64,000 nucleotides of DNA, taken from assembly GCA_905221605.1 (NCBI GenBank), contig CAJNDS010000205.1:62001-126000 (forward strand). The letters run 5' to 3'. The DNA comes from Symbiodinium natans (Eukaryota > Sar > Dinophyceae > Suessiales > Symbiodiniaceae). A model generated the notes under the pieces. The model was not told the origin of the DNA, searched no databases, and worked only from the letters and a program-made list of their open reading frames with translations. Shown piece by piece: positions 12,130-22,010 of the stretch. Position 1 is the stretch's first letter. The number at the start of each line of letters is the position of its first letter. The position numbers and the translations under genes are program-made.

Positions 12130-12328
12130 GCCGCAGCAGCCGCAGCAGCCGCAGCAGCCGCAGCAGCCGCAGCAGCCGCAGCAGCCGCAGCAGCCGCAGC
12201 AGCCGCAGCAGCCGCAGCAGCCGCAGCCGCAGCAGCCGCAGCAGCCGCAGCAGCCGCAGCAGCCGCAGCAGCCGCAGCTGCAGCAGCCGCAGCAGCCGCA
12301 GCAGCCGCAGCAGCCGCAGCAGCCGCAA
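12130..12328. repeat. (GCAGCC)n minisatellite
   Basis: About 200 bp of GCAGCC hexamers with a few interruptions (CCGCAGCCG and a CTGCAG). It reads as polyalanine in one frame of each strand and as Leu-Arg or Cys-Gly runs in others, so the long ORFs across it come from composition. Confidence 0.9.
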
Positions 12329-12879
12329 GAGAGCAGACCCCCCGCGAGTAAAAAGGTGCGTGAGACAAAAATAAAAACGTCTACTATTAAAATCAACGAT
12401 TTTCCTCCTTCATTCGTGAGCTCTCTTGTCACCTGCTATTTCGCCCAGTTCCCAGGGAGTTACAGTTTCTAGGCTTCGAGTTCAGCGGCTTCCTGTTGCA
12501 CGCATAGAGTCCAAGAGATGATGGTTCTGGATTTGGGCTTATAGTTCCAGGTTTGGGGGCCGGCACCTGCAGCACACGCAAACCCATTCTACTAATCGTG
12601 TAGGACTTGCAATGCGACTAATTAGGGGATTGGCGTGTCCGCATTTTGCGGCAAGCCAGTGCTGGGGATTCGTGATTCAAAGGTATACCCACAGCCTAAC
12701 CAGTCGCAGGAATCGACTCCAAAAACGCGAGGCTCTTTTTGCACGCGCAAAACGCAGGCAAACTTCGAACAGCTTTTGCTTTTGGCTAGTTCAACACTCT
12801 GATCCCTTTGCTGTCAAACATAGGCTCCTCTTCTTCGGGATCGAAGAGTTCGCTCTGAACATCCTCGCCTTCCGAACGC

Positions 12880-12945
12880 ACTAGCGAAAGCAGCTGAGGC
12901 GATTCTTCACACGCAGCTGAGGCGATTCTTCACACGCAGAAGGCA
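12880..12945. repeat. 25-bp tandem duplication
   Basis: The segment GCAGCTGAGGCGATTCTTCA plus CACAC is present twice in tandem. Confidence 0.8.
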
Positions 12946-13939
12946 CCAGAACATAAGCGAGCGGCGCACTTGCCACTACGCTTCGGTGGCTTAGGGATGC
13001 TACTGTGAGAGCTGAAACTGCACTCTGATGCATTTTCGCATCGAAACGTCCTGGAACCACCTTCCTGAAACGTAGATCCTCGATCCTCTCAGCTGTTTTG
13101 TGGCGGGGGTTGAGGCCTTCTGCTTCAGAGAGAGGAGATCAGCTTCAAAAAAAGCAAGGCCCTGGATGACAAGGTTTCTTGGCTTTCTGTTTCTTTTTGT
13201 TTGTAAAATTGGTTTTGGGCGGCCCTTCTTTTGCTCACTCGAAGCTGGCGCACATCAATGTTCGACACAAACCACTTCATCAAGAGTTCACTCGCAGGTT
13301 CAAGCTCAAAATCTTTGATGTCGACAGTGGGTGGAAGAGATTAGGGTTGTGGAGGCACCCAAAAGTTGGATACTGGGCCAACTCCTGAAACGGCTGAGGC
13401 CATGGAGACACAGCTTCATGAGCGAGTGCGTGTTTTCCAGTTTTGCATTGGTTTTCGTTTACAGAAATGCTGACGTGTTTTTCGCAATTATTTTTTTTTA
13501 AGAAAATTGGCTGCTTGCGACCCTCCGTGTTGGCTTGTGTCGAAAGTGATTAAGGCCCGTGCGAAAAAGGAAAACAACTTTGGCCCAAACGAGTGTGTTG
13601 GCGTACGCAAAAACCTGGCAAACGTGTGGGCGCCTCTGACCTCTTAACAGTAGGCCGGGCTGTTGTGAGGCATGTGCATAGGGCAGGTTCGTAACCATTC
13701 CCAATTGATTGTACTATGTGGGACCCCCCCCCCCTTCGAACTAGGAATCTGGGGGGGGGGGGTCACTCTCCGCCGGGCCTAATTTCGATTCTCCCCGGAC
13801 GGACGGGGCCTATGTTTCACAATAAGCCTGGGGACCATGAATGACGTGGCCCGTGAATCATCATGAATGACTTCTTTTTATTGCATATCAATATTAACCC
13901 ATAGGATTCGCACGGTGTCACGTTGAGTCATTGCAAGTC

Positions 13940-13940
<1 letters not shown>

Positions 13941-13998
<58 letters not shown>

Positions 13999-14075
13999 CA
14001 GGGAGGCAGGGAGGCAGGGAGGCAGGGAGGCGGAGGCAGGGAGGCAGCGAGGCAGCGAGGTAGCGAGGCAGGGAG
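13941..14075. repeat. (GA)n microsatellite followed by (GGCAGGGA)n
   Basis: About 55 bp of AG dinucleotides runs directly into about 75 bp of GGCAGGGA-type octamers that decay into GGCAGCGA. Confidence 0.92.
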
Positions 14076-14184
14076 GAAGGTGAATCCCCGTTCGGGCCTC
14101 TGCTCGGTGGCTTTGACAGGGACCTTTACTGTTTCTGGTACGGGTCCCCATACTGTTTCTGGCAATCAGTGGCAAGCTGTGTCT

Positions 14185-14870
14185 TAAAAAATTCGCCCCG
14201 TCGAGCTATGTTCTTTTGTGGGTTATACGAGAAAATTAAGAGGGGAGAGGGCGTCCCCCCCCCCCATAGGGCGCACTGCTCAATGGCTTTGACGTGTCTC
14301 TGGTACAGAACTCTCTGGCAATCAAAAATACGCCCCGTCGAGACAGGTTGCTTGGGTTTTCAGAGAAAGTTAAGAAGGGAGAGTGAGTGCCCCCCCCCCC
14401 CCCTGGGGGTACAGGTCCCTCGACTGTCTTTGGTACGGGCCCCATGCTGTCTCTGTAAGCTTTGAAGTACGCCCCGTCGAGCCGGGTTCGAATGCGGGTC
14501 AAAGGAGAAGGTAAGAGGGGAGAGTGAGTCCCCCCCCTGCAAAGGCGAGCTCCAGCCTTTGTTCTTTGGTTTTTCCTGTCCTTGGCAAGCCCTAGAAATA
14601 CGCCTCGTCGAGCTAGCTTCCTTTGTGGTTATCAGACAAAGTTAAGAGGGGAGAGTGAGTCCCCTCCCCCCCCATGGGGCGTGCTCCAGCCTGCTCAAGG
14701 TCCCTCTAAAGTCTCCGGGTCCCCATACTACTGTCTCTGCCAATTAATGGTAAGCTTTCTCCAAGCCTAGAAATACTCCCCCGAGGGAGGTTCCTTTGTG
14801 GCTTTTCAGAGAAAGTCTGGCAATCAATGGCAAGCTCTAAGCCTAGAAATGCACACGTCGAGCTAGGTTT
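14185..14870. repeat. Satellite of approximately 140-bp units
   Basis: Five or six diverged units. Each has a core like TACGCCCCGTCGAGCTAGGT, then GAGAAAGTTAAGAGGGGAGA, then a run of 8-13 C residues. Cores start near 14188, 14328, 14466, 14598, 14770 and 14847. The C runs vary in length between units. Confidence 0.8.
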
Positions 14871-14888
14871 TTTTCTAATCCTTCCGCT

Positions 14889-15263
14889 CGTCGCAAGCGG
14901 CGCCAAACATACCCCGAGCTCGCGAGCGCGCGACGGGCGCGTCTCGTTGTTGTCGGGGTCGAGGTTGGCGGGCGCTTCGGTGCTGAAGCCGCCTCCTTCC
15001 TACGCCACCTCGCGCGGCACCGCGCTTCCAGCCTCCCGCCGCCGCTCCGGGCCGCTGCCAGTGCCGGCTGGGTCCAGCGCTGGTCCGGCTTCCTCGCGGT
15101 CGCCGCTATGCGCGCCTATGCGGCCTCCTTCCTGGAGCTGCCGCCTGGGGGTGACCTCTGCGATGCGGGAGAGGCGCCTGACCTGCACGAGGTCCTCGCT
15201 GAGGTCCGCGGTGGCCCCGCACTGCTCGCAAGCCGTCTCCCGGCGCCTCGAACCGGCCCGTAG
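14889..15263 (+). pseudogene. LINE C-terminal fragment, truncated at its 5' end
   Basis: The open frame begins without an ATG at RRKRRQTYPELASARRARLV and continues VVGVEVGGRF. It goes on with the helical region typical of this LINE family (LRAAASAGWVQRWSGFLAVA, then AYAASFLELPPG) and ends at TAG 15261-15263. The first 124 codons are intact, so the copy is fairly young or 5'-truncated on insertion. It starts right at the end of the satellite block. Confidence 0.65.
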
Positions 15264-15469
15264 TTGGTAGGGCTTCTTGCACAGGGACCGCGGCGACCGT
15301 TCGTAAAAAGGCGTGGGGGAAAAAACTAGAAGAGGGATGGCCCGAAAGCATCGATTTGCCGTGCGTTGACTCCATGCAGTTGACTCTTTGCAGCCGAAGT
15401 GTATGCACTTGGACATGTATGCACTTACATGGTTGCATAGTCACTTGTACACTGCACTTGTCTGATTTG

Positions 15470-15690
15470 CGATGGTTTTGGAACCAGCGAATTCGGGGAC
15501 CATGGTATACTTGCGATGCTTTTTGAACCAGCGAATTCGGGGACCATGGTTTTCGCGATGGTTTTTGGAACCAGCGAATTCGGGGACCATGGTTTTTGCG
15601 ATGGTTTTGGAAACAGCGATTTCGGGGACCATGGTATTTGCGATGCTTGTGGAAACAGCGAATTCGGGGACCATAGTATTTGCGATGGTT
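15470..15690. repeat. Minisatellite A, approximately 55-bp units
   Basis: Four or five tandem units of the type GGAACCAGCGAATTCGGGGA followed by CCATGGTTTTTGCGATGGTTTT. Confidence 0.88.
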
Positions 15691-15694
15691 GATG

Positions 15695-15880
15695 GTTTTG
15701 GAACCACGATATTTGCGAGGTTTTCGAGGCCCCGGAATTCGAGTCCCACGACATTTGCAAGGGTTTCGAGGAATTCGAGTCCCAATATTTGCGAGGTTTT
15801 CGAGGCCCGGAATTCGAGTCCCACGACATTTGCAAGGGTTTCGAGGAATTCGAGTCCCGCGATATTTGCGATGGTTTATT
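15695..15880. repeat. Minisatellite B, GGAATTCGAGTCCC units
   Basis: Alternating units built from ATTTGCGAGGTTTTCGAGGC and GGAATTCGAGTCCCACGACA, repeated two to three times. It shares the ATTTGCGA/TTTTC words with blocks A and C. Confidence 0.85.
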
Positions 15881-15944
15881 TGCGATGGGTTTCGACATGC
15901 AAGCTCCGGGTGTCCACGGCGGGAATGCTATTTGCGAGGTTTTC

Positions 15945-16335
15945 AAGTACGTCCGGAATTCCGCTTCCATGCTATTTGCGGTGTTTTCAAGCGCCCAGAT
16001 GTCCGTTACCATGCTATTTGCAGTGTTTTCAAGCGCCCAGATGTCCGTTACCATGCTATTTGCGGTGTTTTCAAGCGCCCAGATGTCCGTTACCATGCTA
16101 TTTGCAGTGTTTTCAAGCGCCCAGATGTCCGTTATCATGCTATTTGCGGCGTTTTCATGCGCCCAAATGTCAGTTACCATGCTATTTGCGGCGTTTTCAA
16201 GCGCCCAAATGTCAGTTACCATGCTATTTGCGGTGTTTTCAAGCGCCCAGATGTCCGTTACCATGCTATTTGCGGTGTTTTCAGGTGGCCAGATGTCCGT
16301 TACCATGCTATTTGCGGTGTTTTCAGACGCCCAGG
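15945..16335. repeat. Minisatellite C, 42-bp units
   Basis: About nine units of 42 bp (GCCCAGATGTCCGTTACCAT then GCTATTTGCGGTGTTTTCAAGC). The unit length is a multiple of three and lacks stop codons in several frames, so long ORFs run through it on both strands. These are not taken as genes. Confidence 0.92.
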
Positions 16336-16800
16336 GCGTCCGCGGCGTACTATACGTCTGTGCTACAAAAAGTCGACTTTCCAGCCACGGAAGCTCCGCG
16401 TGCGCGGCGTACTACGTGAGTACTACAAAAAGTCGACTTTCCAGCCACGGAAGCTCCGGGCGTCCCCGGCGTACTATACGTCTGTGCTACAAAAGTCGAC
16501 TTTCCAGCTACGGAAGCTCCGCGTGTGCGCGGCGTACTACGTTTGTACTACAAAAGTCGACTTTCCAGCCACGGAAGCTCCGGGCGTCCCCGGCGTACTT
16601 TACGTCTGTACTACAAAAGTCGACTTTCCAGCTACGGAAGCTCCGCGTGGCGTACTACGTTTGTACTACAAAAGTCGACTTTCCAGCCACGGAAGCTCCG
16701 GGCGTCCCCTGCGTACTACGTTTGTACTACAAAACTCGATTTTCCAGCCACGGAAGTCCCCGGCGTACTACGTCTGTACTACACAAGTCGAAAAACAAAC
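16336..16800. repeat. Minisatellite D, GTCGACTTTCCAGCCACGGA units
   Basis: Seven units of about 60-70 bp, each with CTACAAAAGTCGACTTTCC, then AGCCACGGAAGCTCCG, then a CGGCGTACTAC word. Confidence 0.9.
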
Positions 16801-17190
16801 GCAAAAAACGCAAAAACACTAGAGGGGTTACGTTTGCATGTCAAGAAATGCAAAAACACGAGGGTTTCGGCACCGCGCCAACGCCGAAAGCCGCAGAGGG
16901 GTTACGTTTGTATGTCAAAAAACGCAAAAACACCACGGTTTTGGCACCGTGCCAACGCCGAAACCCGCAGAGGGTTGTCTGCGGCCACGAAAAAAAGTAC
17001 CAAAAACGAAACCGCGACCCGGCGATCACCCGCAGAGGGTTGTCCGCGGCCACAAAGAAACGTAAAAAAACGACGGTTTTGGCACCGCGACCACGCCGAA
17101 ACCCGCAGAGGGTTGTCCGCGCAAATCAAGAAACGTAAAAAAACGACGGTTTTAGCACCGCGACCACGCCGAAACCCGCAGAGGGTTGCA
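16800..17190. repeat. Minisatellite E, CCGAAACCCGCAGAGGGTTG units
   Basis: About five units of roughly 70-80 bp. Each joins GGTTTTGGCACCGCGACCAC, GCCGAAACCCGCAGAGGGTT and an AAGAAACGTAAAAAAACGAC segment. Confidence 0.88.
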
Positions 17191-17321
17191 ATCCCGATTG
17201 GCGATGTCAACCCAGCCCGCCGCCTTAGAAAGAGTACTTTTAATTTAGAAATCTAGGACTGGGTACGAAGGTCTAGTAAATTCTACGTAAATCTAGAAAT
17301 TTGTATTCACTGATTACTAAA

Positions 17322-17706
17322 TTCTATGCAATTCACTCTATGCACTTCACTCTATGCACTTCACTCTATGCACTTCACTCTATGCACTTCACTCTATGCA
17401 CTTCACTCTATGCACTTCACTCTATGCACTTCACTCTACGCACTTCACTCTATGCACTTCACTCTATGCGCTTCACTCTGTGCACTTCACTCTGTGCACT
17501 TGCCTCTATGCACTTCACTCTATGCACTTTGCTCTATGCGCTTCACTCTATGCACTTCGCTCTATGCACTTCACTCTATGCACTTCGCTCTATGCACTTC
17601 ACTCTATGCACTTCACTCTATGCACTTCACTCTATGCACTTCACTCTATGCATTTCGCTCTATGCACTTCACTCTATGCACTTCACTCTATGCACTTCAG
17701 TCTATG
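17322..17706. repeat. 14-bp minisatellite (TATGCACTTCACTC)n
   Basis: About 27 copies of TATGCACTTCACTC with scattered single-base changes. All three forward frames are open and give the same 14-residue peptide repeat, because 14 is not a multiple of three. No protein is inferred. Confidence 0.95.
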
Positions 17707-18201
17707 TTGTTGTGTCAGGGGCTTCCGCACGGAAGAACCCTTCGCGATGCTTTCGGGAAAAAACCTTTCTGTCTTGTCAGCGACAGTTAACCCCCCCTCA
17801 AGAAGACCTGGCCACCCACCGGTACTCTTACTCTTCCAGAGCATCGAAAAACAGGTGCGCCTTTAGTGGTGATTTCCCCATAACACTGAAACACGAATCA
17901 TACCTCTGGAAGAGTCCCCCGACCCCCCCCAAGGCATGATTTTTTGAAATAGGCCTGGGCCTATTTTGCCCCCCCCACTCACCTCCCCCCCCCGCGAGGG
18001 TGGGGGAATTATGTGGGAAAAACAAAGTACGCGAAGACAGCAATTTGGCTCGCTGTGGCCGGCTTCTAGCTTAACAACGCGGCGCGCGAATTAAACACGC
18101 GTCACTCTGCAGCTTACAATTACAAGCGAGGCGGAAATTTACTAGGAAGAAGCGGTGGCCCTGCTCTACGAGGGCCGGGCCGGCGCCGCGGGCACCAGAC
18201 C

Positions 18202-18423
18202 ATGCGGGTCTGGCCGGGCCTGCGCCTCGTGGGCGCGGGGGGCAAGGTGGCCAAGGGCTGCTTCGTCGCTGTGTCAGAAGCGAGCCCGGAGAGCGTGAAG
18301 CTCGAAACGCGCAAGCGCTTCACGCACGCGGAGCTCTTGCGCCACACGCGGCACCTACGCCAGCTGCCAGGGCCTCACGCTGCAGTGGGCTGCAGGGCCG
18401 GGTGCGCCGGTGCGACACCATGA
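18202..18423 (+). CDS. Possible exon of unknown protein
   Basis: The frame contains LRLVGAGGKVAKGCFVAVSE and ETRKRFTHAELLRHTRHLRQ. Composition looks coding, but I recognise no family. It lies within a LINE-rich GC-rich segment and could belong to an element. Confidence 0.3.
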   Translation: MRVWPGLRLVGAGGKVAKGCFVAVSEASPESVKLETRKRFTHAELLRHTRHLRQLPGPHAAVGCRAGCAGATP

Positions 18424-18559
18424 GCCCGCACTTCGAGCTGCGCCACCTGTACGTTCGAGCTGCTGTCCGTGCTCTAAACGGTCTGCGCGTTCAAACCGCC
18501 AGCAGCCTCTGGGAGGGCCCTAAGGCACCGGGCGAGAGTGTGCCATAGTGTGCCTTATG

Positions 18560-19324
18560 GGGTCAAAGGCATCGATGCCAGCAATTCGCACCATGGCCGC
18601 CAGTCACGGCGGAGTCGTGCATAGTCGTGCGAGGCAGCATACTCGGCCGTCGCGGCTGCGGCAGAGCGCGAAGGAGGTAGTTGGCCCGCGGGGCGGCGCA
18701 GTAGTGCAGTAGCAGCCAGGCAGCCTGCAAGTCCCTCACGAGCGGGATGTTGGAGCAGGCGATCGTGCTCCTCGCGCTTCTGCGCGAGCCGCAGACGCAC
18801 ATGCGCGTCGCTGCCGAAAGGGGTGCCAAGGACCGTGCGCCCTTGCTGCTGTGGCGGGCGCGCCCAGTCCCCAACCCAGATTGCGGTGTCAGCGTCCCCG
18901 GCAACTCAGGCCGCGCGAGGAGGCCCTGGAGCATGGCCTGCCGGGACACGTGGTCGTAGGATGTCGTAGGCACCACTGGTGTCCACAGACAAGATGGTTG
19001 CACGCGGGTCGACTTCCGTGGCAGCCCGCAGGACACGCGGAAGGGCCTCATTGCCGGCTCGTGTGCTAAGCCCGTATTGGTGAGGGAGGCAACCCGAATG
19101 GCCGCCAGGGCTGCGTCCGGCCTATCCGCCTGCCAGATGTTGCGCGGCGCAGTGGAGAAGCTAGCTATCGACCTCGTCATCCAGCAGGATGCGGAGGTGC
19201 TCAGCAGTGGCGCCGGAGGGACCCGCAGCAGCCCCACGCTTGCAGTTTTCAGGCAAGCAAGGAACGCTGGCAAAGAAAAGGGGCACGGCTCATGCGGAAC
19301 AAAGTTAGCAATCTCAGACGGCAT
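18560..19324 (-). pseudogene. Degenerate LINE reverse transcriptase
   Basis: On the minus strand, frames encode RPDAALAAIRVASL and then (18965-19055) ALPRVLRAATEVDPRATILS plus VDTSGAYD, which is RT palm motif A with its catalytic Asp. After a frame change comes DHVSRQAMLQGLLARPEL, and farther on VRDLQAAWLLLHYCAAPRAN followed by YLLRALPQP, the thumb/connection region of this family. The Y-x-D-D palm motif is not visible. At least two frame changes and missing central blocks mark it as a dead copy. Confidence 0.65.
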
Positions 19325-19769
19325 GGGGTCGTACGGTTCGGGTGGAGTTCTGCGAGGGTGGCGTCGGTGGCGGGCTCAGCAACGAGGGCCCGGCCCGCAG
19401 CTGAGAGCTCGCCGAAATGGACTAGAGCCGCCACGTGCCGCCCGAGTTTCGGGATCGTGCCGCCCGAGCTTCGGGATCAGCATAAAAGGAGGAACATTTC
19501 GGGCAGCCTCATGCGGGGCAGTGCGCGAGGCAGCCTGGAGGAGGGAAGGGGCCACTCGAAAGCTTCGCAACGGCGCACAAGCTCGCCCGGCGCAACGCGC
19601 GTCGCACCGGCTGTCCGATGCGAAACCATGCGCGGGGCAAGAAGGAAGAGCTTCCAGCCCCGGAGCATCCCGGAGCTCCAGTTGAGGCGACGTGCGTTCC
19701 GATATCAGTTCCAGGCCTGCTCGCATGGCCGTGCGGATAGGGGCACCCTGGAGCGTGAGGACACGGCTC

Positions 19770-20420
19770 CGGGTCGCTGACATGAATGTCCAGGTCCCGG
19801 TCACGGACGGGCGGCGCATCGAGGTCGTCGCCAACGGCCTCCCACTGTGGCATGGGGCCCAACTCGCCCTCGACGCCACCATAGTCTCGCCGGTCACCCG
19901 CTCCGGCGACCCCCACCCGCGCGCCGACACGCAGCCCGGCTGGGCCGTTGACAATGCCGCCAGACGCAAGCGACGCGACACCTACCCTGAGCTCACGCGG
20001 GCGCGTCGCTGCCGCCTCGTCGTCGTCGGCGTCGAGGTCGGCGGCCGCTTTGTGGCAGAGGCTGCGATGTTGCTGCGCCTGCTCGCCCGTCAGCGTGCCG
20101 CCGCCGTGCCGGCACACCTCCGACCGGCTGCGCAGGCCGCCTGGGTCGCACGGTGGGCTGCACTGCTCGCTGTCGCGTCCCAGCGCGCCTACGCGAGTTC
20201 CTTGCTCGAGCTCCCGCCCGCTGCCGAGCTGCACGGGGAGCAGGCAGCGCCGCCGCTGCATGAGCTCTTGGCTGATGGCCGCTGGGACCACCCCCGCAGC
20301 ATCAAGCAAGAGCGGGACGTACACCTCAGAGTTGGTGCCAGCAAGCAGGGGGAACGGCGGAGGCGCAGCATCAACATACTGGACGACGGCCCACCTGTCC
20401 GTAAAAGGGGTCTGGCCTCC
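19770..20420 (+). pseudogene. LINE C-terminal fragment (opposite strand to the RT fragment)
   Basis: Encodes IEVVANGLPLWHGAQLALD, ATIVSPVTRSGDPHPRADT, AARRKRRDTYPELTRARRC and RLVVVGVEVGGRFVAEAAML. The helical repeats LRPAAQAAWVARWAALLAVA and AYASSLLELPPAAELHG follow. This is the post-RT tail of the same LINE family as the fragments at 9.6, 14.9 and 18.6 kb, in the canonical block order. The frame is open for about 300 codons. It is oriented opposite to the neighbouring RT fragment, so the two come from different insertions or an inversion. Confidence 0.68.
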
Positions 20421-20609
20421 ACGCATTCTTCGAGGCGGGAGAGTAAATATTTGTTGTTTCCGCACGCCTGTCTGACGTCCACATCGGGACCAGACCCACC
20501 TCTGCAACTCCAAACCGGGCGTCTGGGCCCTTGCTCGTTTTCTCTGCTCCAGCAAGGCCGTGCAGGTTCTGTCTCAGTCTCGTGGGGCCTACCCTTTTGG
20601 CCATAAACG

Positions 20610-21780
20610 GCTTTTTCAGCAGCTTGTCAGGCTAATCGTATTCTGGTGTGTTTCGCGCCGCCCTCAGCTGTAAGATGTATCCCCATTATACTCCTACGCA
20701 ACCCTTTTTTTACGCGCGCTCACTTCGAGCCCATTGGCTCTGGGGCCACTGTGCCCTCAAGGAAGCTTGGTCGCATTCGCCATTTCGAACCCTTCACGGA
20801 AAGCGGCGATGACATCTTCGGAGCTGCTCTGCGATGCCGGGGGGGGGGATTTGGTGTCGGCCGCAGTAACGTCCGTCGACCATTTCGCTCACTCACTCAC
20901 TCAGTCGCTGTTGACACTTCATGTATATACTCACCTTCCCATCCCTGCATGCTGCATGCCACCTTAACCCCAAGGCGACGCGGTATCCTGCAGTGAAATT
21001 TTATTGTCCTCGAGCTTGTACGAGCGTGGCAAGCTTTACATCATCTGTGCCGTCCAGGCCAAGCCGAAGCACCTATGTGCACGATCCCTCAACTTTTGCA
21101 CTCTGGGATGGCAAAACTTGTGGAGCGCACACTGGCCCTAGAACGAAGCACTGCGAAGCTAGGTGAGGAGCAGCACGGGAAGAAGCCTGCTTCATAAGGG
21201 TGTGTGCGAAGTGAACACGAAACAACTTTCAGATTGGTTTGTTCATGCACAAAAGATATTCAATGTACGCATGAGTGAAATGAATGCGGCAATAATATCA
21301 TGAAAGGAGAAGAGATAGAATGCAACAGGTGTTTATTAAGCGAATTATCTGTAAAATATTAAGAACATAAAAAACAACATAATTTTAATAAAGGAGAGAA
21401 CGTAGTGAGCCTGTAAACTATGTAACTGAGGCAAAAAAGGGCCTCATAAATTACATAGGTTTTAGCTTTTTTCACACAGTCAAACCACCATTCATTTCCC
21501 CTTCACGCTGCGCTCAGCCACGTGCCGCCGCGGAGGTGACGCCCGTCCCCCCCGACCTCCGACCTCAACGAGGACATGCAGCAGAAAAAGGGTGCGCGAG
21601 AAAAAAAGGCCCATGTGATCATGCGTGTCATGCTGCATGTGTAGTTCCCTAGCCACGACTGCATTGTGCCTTTCTGTCAGCAGCAGACTTTAGAGGCCTG
21701 GATGTAAAAAGGCTCTACATGGGGCAAACTCGCCCTAGCCGCCATCGTCTGTCACTCGGTCAGGGGAACCCCGCCTGCCT
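20610..21780. other. Unassigned stretch
   Basis: AT-richer and without a supported gene. An open frame near 20646-20996 has no recognised motif. Confidence 0.4.
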
Positions 21781-21789
21781 GCCAGCTCC

Positions 21790-22010
21790 CAGTCAGGGTG
21801 GGCCGTTGACAGCGCCGCCCTCCCCGGAGCTTACAAGGGCACGCCGCTGCCGCTTCGTTGTTGTCGGCTTCTTTGGCATGTGGGGCTGAAGCGGCGACGC
21901 TGTTGCGTTTTTTTGCACGCCGCGCGGTCCGCTGATGTGGCACATGTGGCACGATGGGCGGCGCTGATGGCGAGCGCCCTGCTTGAGCTCACACTCGCTG
22001 GTGGGGTGAA
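21790..22010 (+). pseudogene. Heavily decayed LINE tail fragment
   Basis: PPSPELTRARRCRFVVVGF is recognisably the YPEL...RCRLVVVGVEVGG block of the copy at 19.9 kb. After it the frame breaks within about ten codons. Confidence 0.5.

Noticed and set aside
11941..12368. Polyalanine proteins on both strands
   Set aside because: They come from a (GCAGCC)n microsatellite.
13726..13760. Facing C and G runs as a terminator hairpin
   Set aside because: Homopolymer runs are frequent in this region and no gene ends nearby.
15960..16330. Regular 42-bp units considered as a CRISPR array
   Set aside because: The units are contiguous and similar throughout, with no unique spacers, in a eukaryotic genome with no cas genes nearby.
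15425..17256. Frames of 240-450 codons on both strands across 15.4-17.2 kb
   Set aside because: They cross tandem repeats whose unit lengths keep frames open; several overlap on both strands with no domain.
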